A stretch of 64,000 bases of DNA from Emergomyces orientalis (lineage: Eukaryota; Ascomycota; Eurotiomycetes; Onygenales; Ajellomycetaceae), in NCBI GenBank assembly GCA_002110485.1, contig MOWL01000001.1, forward strand, positions 868,001 through 932,000, given 5' to 3'. A program made the position numbers and the translations under genes. Numbering within the stretch: the first letter of the stretch is position 1; every line of letters starts with the position of its first letter. Shown in pieces: positions 48,466 through 58,109 of this stretch. A model generated the notes under the pieces. It was not told where the DNA came from, ran no database searches, and worked only from the letters and a program-made list of their open reading frames with translations.

Positions 48466-50252
48466 TCTGTGGTATTATGGACCCCAAATCCGCAGATCGA
48501 AAATATAAAAAGTGAAAGAAAAAGACAAAGACTATAAAAGTGGAAAATGAAGAGGCCCCGAATCTCAAATATCACCCGGATGGCAATAGATCCCAAGGCT
48601 GGTCGCGACGGACGAGAGGACGAAGTTGTTCAAAAAGACGGTAAACGCCCAAGCTAGTGGGAGGGCGTCAGCAGCAATGGGTGGGAAATCAATCCACGAT
48701 GCGGCTAATCGAGAAATCCGTTCTATATGAGAATGAATAACGATCTGTAAAGAGAAGAGCGAAAGGTGCTGGAGAATGAAATGGCGAACACGGAGAATGG
48801 TAAGAAGTCTCCAGAGCCAAGTTTGATGGAGGCGGTATCGGGTCCTTCTATTTGGGGGGAGGGGAGGGTGAATGATGATGTTGTATTAGGGAGAGAACGG
48901 AGAGTGAGAGAGAGGAGGAAAAATATAAACAGGGGAAAATGAGAAGAATAGTAAGACCGACGACGTATGGCGAAGAAACCAGCCGATCACCTCGTAAGGG
49001 CGCTGAAAAGAGGAACGGCTGGGAGAAAGGAACAAAAAAGTCAGGAGGAGAGGTGTGGAGTTGCTGTCGCTGGTGTTGGTTTGTGAACAGAGACCCGAAC
49101 GACGACGACGGTGAGGCGAAAAAAAAAAAAAAAAAAAAGAGCCAACAGCGCCAATTAATGGGGACTTCTGAGAAGACAGGCTTTCTTTCTCTCACATTCG
49201 TCGCTGACTGTGCTGTGTTATGTTGCGGGCCCTTTCTCGCCGTCTGCCGGGCAATAAGTCTCTGGCTCTTGAGGGGGGGATTTTTTTTTTTTACTCTTTG
49301 CTTAATTCTCTTTCTCTTTTCCCACAGACTGTAGTGCTGGGTGAGGTTTGAGCGAGCGAGCGTGAGGGAGTTAGACTCTTTCTCCAGGCGGTGGAGTGGT
49401 TGGAAGAATGGGTCGGGGGATGGATGTTGGACAAGGGTGGAAGGTTTACGCTGCGTCGCCCCGTGGTTGCTGGTGGTTGCTGGTGGGTGTTGACCCGTAT
49501 TGGTGGATTGGTGGGTTGGGTGTATTGGTGTATTGGTGTATTGGTGTATTGGTGTTGTTACCGCGTGGTCGGTCACATAACAATGGCGGAGAACGTTACA
49601 TACAGCGCCAGTCAGCCGATGAGGGCGCTGTGTATTATTATTTGCTGAGTTTGGTGAGGTCTATTGGGCCATGGTATTCTTGTCTGGCCAGCTTACATAC
49701 CCGTACGCGCTCTCTCCTGTATTGGCGTGCGTATTGCCCGTACTGGCGAGTAAGAACTGGCCGATCGCTAGGACCGACGCAGCATGATGCTGATTATGAT
49801 GGATTCCACAGTTCCAAGGTTAATCATTTTACACCCCAGGGTTGTAGCTTGTCATCCACTCCCAAAAAGGCTGTTGTGGTGCTGTTTGGTATTTTATTTT
49901 ATATTATTATTATTATTATTATTTATTACTATGATTCGGCTGCTGTTGCTGAAAAGTTCGGGCTGGCACAATAATATGCAAATATCATTCATTCATTTCA
50001 TGATTGCAAAAAACGCAAAAAAAAAAAAAAAAAAAACAGAAATAAAACTCAAAAGAACTATTTTTGTTCAACCCAGGGTAGGTTAATTTTAATTTTAATT
50101 TTTGGGGATATTGTTAGAGCATCGAGTCAGCCCTTTCACCCACAGTAATAGCATATGTACTCTAGCAAGTAAATCTTCACTTCCTATTATTGAGAGGTCT
50201 TCTTGTTTGCTCAGAGAGGAGACTCCAGTATCCTGTGTCCTGCACACAAAAA
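48466..50252. other. Gene-poor tract, part 1 (low complexity)
   Basis: This is the promoter side of the SCOCO-type gene. It has A20 runs at 49119-49138 and 50017-50036, a TGTATTGG repeat (49521-49552) and a TAT repeat (49902-49924). A 242-codon minus-strand frame at 48848-49576 contains no ATG at all. Confidence 0.5.
49521..49552. repeat. TGTATTGG tandem repeat, 4 copies
   Basis: Four perfect 8-bp units followed by a partial fifth. Confidence 0.9.
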
Positions 50253-51095
50253 CCACGCTTGTGGAAGCGTGGCCAATGAGGCTTTCTAGACAGGTTCCGT
50301 TTTGGAGTAAAGCCGCAGTGGGGTGGGCTATGACATATGTACCTGTCTAAGTAGGCGTATGCATGTAGTATACTATACCTATTATTATACGCTTTCCCTT
50401 TAAGGGCGGGAAGGCGATGCAGGTGGTGATACCATAAATACCGTACACTCACAAAACTGCTGCACATACCATAGTACATTATGTACTGCACCTGAGATTA
50501 CAAAGGGCGCGGGGGAAGCAATGGCAACTCCATCTATTCATGAATCAATGAATCATCAACAGTTGCCCTGCGGTATTTATATATAGCACTGACTCTGAGT
50601 GCACAACTCACACAGTCTTCTTTTTCATTGAATATCAACTTTGATTAGCACATGAAATTCAAAATTGAAAAGTGGGGACCAGCAGATCATTGGAGTTAAA
50701 TCTATTCATTTGGACGGTGATAAAGGAACGCAACCCCTGCCTACTCTTCAACAAGGAAAAAAGTGAAAGTGCAGCTAGCAAGCTTTCAGAATGGGAACTT
50801 GGGGGGAGCAAGAATGATGCTAATTGTTTTATTCTTTCCTCCCCCCACAAAATTAAAAATGAGAATATATATATGTGAAAAAAATGAAATGAATGGAATG
50901 ACAAGTGAATAAATATATTCCCGACCCTCAAAGTGCTACCTTAAAAAATTATTTAGAATATGTTTTTTCAAACTCTCTCTATTTTTTAAGGATTTCAGAA
51001 ACAAGCCAGTGTTGACAATCAACAAAAGTTTCATCCCCCTCTTTTGACAGCTCAGATTCCACCTCTTAACATGAAGCTTTTATTAAAAAAAAGTT
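50253..51095. other. Gene-poor tract, part 2
   Basis: Holds the perfect hairpin at 50253-50272 and a promoter-like segment (TATTTATATATAG at 50574-50586 with a CT-rich stretch and ATG at 50652). The frame from that ATG is only about 14 codons. Nothing else is supported. Confidence 0.4.
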
Positions 51096-51622
51096 TCAAA
51101 TAAGATGGATCTTATTAACGACATAGGAATTTTCGATTCCGGGAGTTCTCACCAAGTCCGCTGGTGTGATATGCGAACCTCGGAACAGGAAGCCCATCCG
51201 ATTTCTACCCACTAAAAGAAAAAAACAAACCAGTCAGCAGTTTGAGTCTTCTTAACATAGTTTCTTTTTTGTTTCTTCATCCTCTTGCAGGTCCTGAAAC
51301 CTTACAGTAATGGGGGAAAAAAAAATTGAAGTTGGAGGTAATGTATTTCAGGGTGACAGTGATTGGCACTGACCTGTATAAGTAAGAAAGAAGGTGCGAT
51401 CAGATAGACAAAAATATGTCATCTTGCTGTTCCATTGGTCCTTGGAGTAATGAAAATAAGGGTTAGAACGGTCATGATGACTCTCTCACCGGGGCTCTCC
51501 GAGAAATTCCAATTTTGAGGGTCTGGTAACTCTTCTATTTCAAACCAAATGTATCCTTGTTAGGCTCCGGCTGCGGCACTTGCCGGAAGAAGAGCAGCTG
51601 TGAGCAAGTCAAAGAGCTTCAT
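51096..51622 (-). CDS. Candidate small (possibly secreted) protein gene
   Basis: A tentative three-exon model: 51622..51580, 51534..51490 and 51211..51096, giving 67 aa. The ATG is preceded by a pyrimidine-rich leader and a TATATTTAAG box at 51765-51774. The first residues, MKLFDLLTAALLPA, continue in the unspliced reading to SAAAGA and a stop at 51560, so read-through gives a 20-residue signal-like peptide. The 45-nt intron 1 has a weak donor (GTGCCG) but a perfect CTAAC branch and an ATAG acceptor. Intron 2 (51212-51489) has GTGAGA and a strong pyrimidine tract before TTTTAG, and the third exon stays open to a stop as VGRNRMGFLFRGSHITPADL and on. I do not recognise the product. It could be a real small secreted protein, a pseudogene or chance. 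Confidence 0.25.
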
Positions 51623-54600
51623 TGTTAACAACTTCTTTGTATTTCATGCAGAAGAATGATAAGAGTGAGAGAGCTGAATCAGTTGAACATAGATATGAAT
51701 GTTGCAAGCTATGTAGAGGAAAAACCAGCAGAACAAGGGAGAGAGTAGAGATAGATTTCTCTCTCTTAAATATACAGCATGTGGTGAAGTGAGTGGCCAG
51801 ATATCATTAAGAGGAAGTTCAGTAGCATTATATGCACGTCATATACAACATATCATATCCATGGATATATAGACTTGGGTGATTGCGCATGAGCCCGTTC
51901 TTGTAAGAATGGATCTTGATCAAATAATGATAAACCAAGATCTGGTGGAGATCAAACGCGTTAAGCGCCGTGGTGCTTTCTTCAAACCACAACTATGCGC
52001 TGCCGGTGCTGCCGCATGGCTAGTTTTCGGATATGGATTTCCATTTCGGTCCATGTCGTGATCATCAGGACTTGATTCATTAACTAACTTTTGGCTCTCA
52101 GATGTGATTGCTCATAGGGGGGCAGATGTAGAATGAACGCCCCTAGACTCTTTGTCTGGAGACAAACATAAAAAGAGTATCTGGAAATGAAGCATCCAGA
52201 TAATGAGGTTTTGTTGATCTGCAACTAAACTGATTCACAATTGCATCAGCTTCTCAGTGAGCAGTTTAGCAGCGAAGCAGGAGAGAAAATTGGGTTAATG
52301 AGTACCAGATATAATGATGACATGAGAATAAGAATTTGTTGAATGATTATATGACAGGATGAACTTAATGAATTTAGAATAGTTGCTGTCTGTTCAACAT
52401 AGTAAAAATGCGGTCCATTATTCTTCCCGTAGCCTGAAGTTGTCTTCAACAGGTCAGCCTGTCATTCGAGAATGTCACCTTTGACGGGAGCGCCACCACA
52501 GGTCCAGGACCAATTAAATCCCCTTTTCTCCATCAGGGTGGGTTAAGCAATGCTCGGCCTAAACCTAATAATATACATTTGAGTTTTTCTTCCCCTTTTG
52601 TTAAACGAGAGACATAGTGACTACGTCACTGCTGTTTGCGGGCGAAGTTGAGAAAGGTATTGGGAGGGGAGATCAAGTATCGATTTCCGTGCACAGGGTA
52701 ATTTGCCCGTGTATATGTATTCCCACGCCTTTCAAACCCTCAAAATACAGGCGGCAAGCTACTCCTGCACCCTGCACATTCTCCCGCTCTTGCACAGGAA
52801 CCCCGAGCTCAATCCCTTGTCGTCTATGATTTCGTTGCCCTCAGATGTAAGGGAGTATCAGTCGGGTCAGTTCCCAGCCCGCTCTGCAGATCGTGTGGCA
52901 CGGTGTCAGGGGGTGCGCAGTTCAAACATCGTAGGGTAACTTATGAAGGGAAGAAAACAAAGATGACGTTTGTGTATTTTGGCAGTTTTAGTTCGTCTAG
53001 GTCCCAGGCATGTGCATTTCTCATTATTTCTTCTATCCGTCTTGTTCGAGCGGGTTACACTTTTCTGTTCCAATAATACGTAGTCAATTGAGCCAGGAGA
53101 AATGAGAAGAGCCACCTATTCAGTGTGGAGGTTTACCGGTAACTTAACTGTAACCCCTTGTTACCCAATGGAACGTTATCTGCATAATCTATCAGCAGCT
53201 CAGGGTAAAATTGAAATTAGTCCTCCCGCGCAATATACATCTTTGCTGCGGGATTTGCGGTACGTTTACTCCGTACAACCCCCATGACAGAATTCTGTGA
53301 GTGGGGAAGATGGTTTATTATTCACTTAATAGCTCTTATAAAAATAGAGATGATGCATTGCCGAATTAATAATATGTTGAACAAATATGTAGAACAAGGA
53401 AACGGTGCCGAGGGGGGAGCGGTTTTTTTGCTCGTAAAAGGAGCCCCCGAAATTTGGAGATATATAGTTACGCAGAGGAGTTACATAGATAAGTTCAATG
53501 TCATCTCCGGAGCATCCCGACGGACAAATTAATCGTAACATAATCTCTAGTTATTATTGAGTGTATGAACCCCCCCCCTCCCCCGAGGGATCTTTTGCCT
53601 TGTTCTCCTTCTTTCCCTCCATTCTCTCATTTGGAATGATGAGACTACATATACAGGAGGGAAGGATATAGGCAGCGGAAATATTTCGCGCCATAACTCA
53701 ATGACTTTCCTAAGGGTTTTACACTAAAGTAAGTTGCCTCTTTTTCTACTCAGCCAACAGAGCCCTAATCATGACCATCTTCTGGAACCCGGGGTAAAGC
53801 GACTCTTGGCCGCTTCTGGTCCCTCAATCTATTCCCCTTACATTATCCCATAATTTCCTCAACCCTAGAAATCTGCGCTTGGCATTACCAGAAACCACGA
53901 AGCCGGGGAATAAGCTGCTTGTATTCCCTGAGGTTGTTATTATTATTAATATTAATATTATTTTAACTATAGTTATATAACTCTATATATTGCACTAATA
54001 AATAAAATAACAATATAGGCTGCTCTGGTGGAAAGAAATTTGCTCATTCACCACAACACACTTGAATCAGATATGCAGAATATTACAGAAACAATCCACA
54101 CACTTTTTTTTCATTTTTTCATTTTTTCTTTGGTTCATTGCATCTCGGATTTGTTAATTTTTGAACATTAACAGTTACATAACATTACCACCAGCATAGA
54201 ACAAATCACAGCCATTTTGAAATCAAAACAATGTTTAGCACCTTCTCTTTTGACTACTGCTATAGACAATATGCTGTGTCACTTTGTTGAATAATATTCA
54301 AAATATTATTGTAAAATATTGTTGTATGGGCAGGGACTCATCTAGTAGATTGATTCAAAGCTGTCCATTTTACCTCAGCTGCTTGATGAACACTTTAGCT
54401 TCAATATCAAAGTGAACAGAGTTTGAAATATGGCAGAGAATGACATCAGAAAATGCTTGACAGCACAACATATATAATAGTAGATTTATTAGTGTTATGT
54501 AGAAAGAAGATCCCCTTTTTGAACAGTCATTTTTACTTTGTTGATTGGGTAGAATGCACCTGATATTTCAGGGTTCTCTGTTTGGTTTAAGCTCCAGAAC

Positions 54601-54800
54601 TTTCTCTTACACAGACACAGTAGAAGAGAGATAGGGAAGAATGTGAGAGCTAACAGCAGATTGCTATGAGCGCAAAATGCACCGCCAATTGTCTTTGGGC
54701 CAGCTCATGAATAGATCTGAAAAGAAATTCAACACATCTGTATTATGCTGCTTGCCCGGGGGTGGAGGTCAAATACTGATCTGTTGACTATGTCATTATG
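51623..54800. other. Gene-poor tract, part 3
   Basis: A 3.2-kb AT-rich stretch with no supported gene. It includes a long run of ATT/TAA units at 53936-53965. Scattered frames of 60-82 codons (51879-52061, 52617-52939, 53284-53532) look random. Confidence 0.45.
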
Positions 54801-54805
54801 TCTGA

Positions 54806-54874
54806 CCTAGGGCGTAGCTGCAAGAGTGGTTAGGGTTTCAGAATCAATCCTGGAAAATTCGAATGCTAATTATT

Positions 54875-54908
<34 letters not shown>
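54806..54908 (+). mobile_element. Possible tRNA-derived SINE-like insertion with A32 tail
   Basis: A short segment contains an A-box-like TAGCTGCAAGAGTGG (54815-54829) and, about 40 nt on, a T-loop-like TTCGAAT (54858-54864). Some 12 nt later comes an uninterrupted A-run of 32 (54877-54908). Order and spacing resemble a pol III promoter in a SINE. The stems are not conserved and no clear target-site duplication was found, so this is tentative. Confidence 0.25.
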
Positions 54909-54909
<1 letters not shown>

Positions 54910-57900
54910 ATGCATGAAATGTTCCGTTCATTTATAGTTACTAGCAGAGCACCAAGCTTGGAACTTGATAACCACTACAAACAGAGTACCAACTTCATAA
55001 CGTGTTGTTTATGTGTTGTCATGTATTTCATATTCGCCCTATGAAATCTGCAGCAGTTTTCCAACCTACTGAGTCTCAAGCTTCTTCAGTAGAATGCTAT
55101 TTTGAAGTAGTTATGCGTTAGGGTATGTATGGGAGGGAGGGTTCCTAAAAAGAAAGCGGCTGTTCTTGACTTGGGATCATGGCCAAGATTTTTTGGCATC
55201 AACAAGGGCTGCAGCCAGGTAATCTGTTACCGATTCTGTTCGGAGGACCAATTTGGAGGATATCCAGTGACGTGTAGACTTTCGCTGGAGGAAGAGACAG
55301 AGCAGGGAATAGAGAAAGAAATAAGACAAACTGAATTAACTATAGATTATGGAGATGTACTCCAGCTTTCCTATTTCCGTCGTTCAAACGCAATATAAGG
55401 CGGTTTCAAAAATCTTTTTTATATAACCTTAAAAAAGCCTATTATGCTTTTGCAGAAACTGCTTTTTGTATTATTATTTTTCTTTTTACTCCAACATTTG
55501 GGAAATAAAATTAATTTTTATCATCGTATTTGGTTCCAGAAATTACTATCTAGCTCACAGTTCACATGCTCTTACAAACATACTGGGATGTAAGTGAAGA
55601 ATTGCCGGGAGTTAACATGGCGATTAACTGGAGTGGTGTTTTGAGCCCTTCCTGTTTCCATCCCTTGTGTATTTTTGATATTTGTACTGTGTACGGAACA
55701 GGTGCAGTAATGCAGTACAGACATACCAACACACATGGAGGGCAGAAAATGAAATTGAAACACCAGACTTGCGCTCCGTATTAAACAAGCGTATGGTTTG
55801 TATCATGCTGAAACATTGTTCAGACCAACACAAATGTACAGCCTGACCTGGAACCCCATCAAATTCCTCTATTTGAGATATACATTAAAATCGGAAAGCT
55901 ATTTCTGGCTCCTTTTCCGTAGAAAGACAGAGGAGCATCCCTCAGGAGGGGACTTTGTATGCAATAATGATTTGTATTTCATGAGCACAGAGCAGAAAGC
56001 GGGCCAAAAATTACTCTCACAGAAATTAAAGAAGTGTGGCATTGTCTAATTATTCCACACTAACCAACAATGGAGCAGGTTTCATAGGCCAAGAATTTTA
56101 TCCCTCGTCTGCTCCTGCCATTAATAATTCCGTTTTCTCTCTAAAATCTGCATGGGTTGGTTCCGGAACTATACAGCATCGTGATTGGGAAGTTGGGAAC
56201 GGCGTTGAAGCGATCGTCGCTGTGGTGTGATGGAAGGTGGGATAATCGGCTTTTTTTAAGTTAGCTTCTAGTTTAGTCTACCCCATCCCACATACGCCAT
56301 CCATACGCCATACCACGATGAAGGGCTGCTCTGTCGCATCGCCTCAAATAGATTCGCTTTAGCTCTCACTTTGGAATTGCATTCTTTCGCTGATGAAACT
56401 TAGAGGAAACTTAGGCGTAGAAAATCACCAGAGAATTGAAACGAAGGGGAGAGAAGTTAATTATCAGTCGTACATTGAGGAATTGTCCCAATGAACTAAG
56501 CCCTGGTAAAATGTAGGGTAAAATAAGGCGAAATCCGTTCAACGTCATCGTCATGTAATTCCTTGGAGTGGAGTACGTCTAAGAGAAGGAAGATCCTTTC
56601 AAGGCATGGGTCATGGATGGCGTTGGATGATGAATTTTCCTCCAGCGGATGGGGTTGCAAAAAAGTTCAAGTGGGAACAAATGAGAGTTTCAGAGCGGAA
56701 ATGCTTAGCAGTGGAACACAACGAATGGAGGGTGTGAAATGGAATACCCGTCAAAAAAGCTGAAATTTTCAACCAGCGGAGCCATATGAGTTGAAATATG
56801 AAAATAAAAGGGACGGCGGCTCAATGATATATTTCCCTGTCTTCTGGCCCGTTTCAAAATAAGTATCGAGAGAAAATAAATACTCACCTCGCTCGCGGAG
56901 AGGAAGGCTGCCTTGAAGCCTTTTCTCTTCATAGCCTTCTCTTTCACAGCCCTGTATCGTAGCACATGACAGACAGCTTCTGCCTTCCTGAACCACACGT
57001 GGATTAGTCGAATTTTGCAATTAGTACTGAGCCCAAAGCCAATCATGAGGCGCAGTTTTACTTTTCGCGAAAACGTTGAACTTGCTTGCTTGGCTGAAAA
57101 ATAGGCGCAGTCTGCCATCATCGTTCATCTTGTCGCACGAGGAGGCGACATAGAAGCAGCCAGATAATAATATCTCAGCGAGAATGATTCACCGCGCAGA
57201 ACAAATTGCCTTTCACTACCACGTGTACCCCCTTTTATTCTATCAGGATGGATATGCCCCAGGGGCTGACGAGGAAAACAAATCACTGCTGTTCATTATA
57301 AGTACCCAACTTGCGAGGGAGAAAGATCGGGTGACAAAATATGGGAGAAGGGCTAGAAGAAAGCCTCCAGGGAGAAGTAGGAAAAATTACACTGACATAC
57401 GACATCATACAGAGCCATACTGAAAATATGCATACTTTTTTTTCGTTTTCTTCTCCCCACAAAAAAACCGCGCTTCAAGGGCCTGATAGCGTAATCCCGT
57501 GCCATGGACAGTGGGCCATTCTCACAGACCCATCTAGTGAAAAGGGAAGCAAAAAAGTAACAAATAGAAGGAGATGGCACGTCCAAGTTTTTTATTTTCC
57601 CTCTCTTACTTTTATCCTTTTCGCCTCAGAGGATTTTCCCGCCATCACAAAAGAAGGTGCGAAGAAGGAGAGAAAAAGGCTAACCCCCTCTTTCGCTCCC
57701 TGATATCTCGCATCTATTTGATGATGCCTGTTGTGCCCGATGCTTGCATGGGACCAATCGTTTTTGGGAGAGTACCTAGGTACCTAGGAGCCGCCCAGCA
57801 GCTGGGCACCTGGGCAGCAAACTTTCCTAGCTCAATACGACCTAGCGCGAATCCATTTTGCTTCTTCCCCTGCGATGAGAACGAGAAGTCGTGTGTTGTC

Positions 57901-58036
57901 GCAAAGTTGATGGACAGCTATTTCAACCCTCCAACAAGCGAAATACCTGATCTGTACTCTAAAAGCTGAAACATTAAAACGAGCTGACATAATACTGCTG
58001 AGGGATTAAGTGAGGAGGAAGAGAAGGATGAGAAGA
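54909..58036. other. Gene-poor tract, part 4
   Basis: A 3.1-kb stretch without a supported gene. It contains the CCTAGGTACCTAGG palindrome near 57776 and a minus-strand frame at 56880-57121 that reaches a GTGAGT donor, but no partner exon could be joined. Confidence 0.45.
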
Positions 58037-58099
58037 ATGGTGATGATGGTGATGATGATGATGATGGTGATGATGGTGGTGATGATGATGATGATGATG
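58037..58099. repeat. (GAT/GGT)n imperfect trinucleotide repeat
   Basis: About 63 bp of GAT units interspersed with GGT. The opposite strand reads as a poly-His frame, which is an artefact of the repeat. Confidence 0.9.
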
Positions 58100-58109
58100 T
58101 TGACTGTTC

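Noticed and set aside
48848..49576. 242-codon minus-strand open frame upstream of the SCOCO-type gene
   Set aside because: It contains no ATG (it opens at GTG), is made of simple Ser/Pro/Phe/Gln stretches and overlaps the A20 run and the TGTATTGG repeat.
52900..52945. tRNA-like GTTCAAAC T-loop
   Set aside because: No pairing T stem, acceptor stem or D arm at the required distances.
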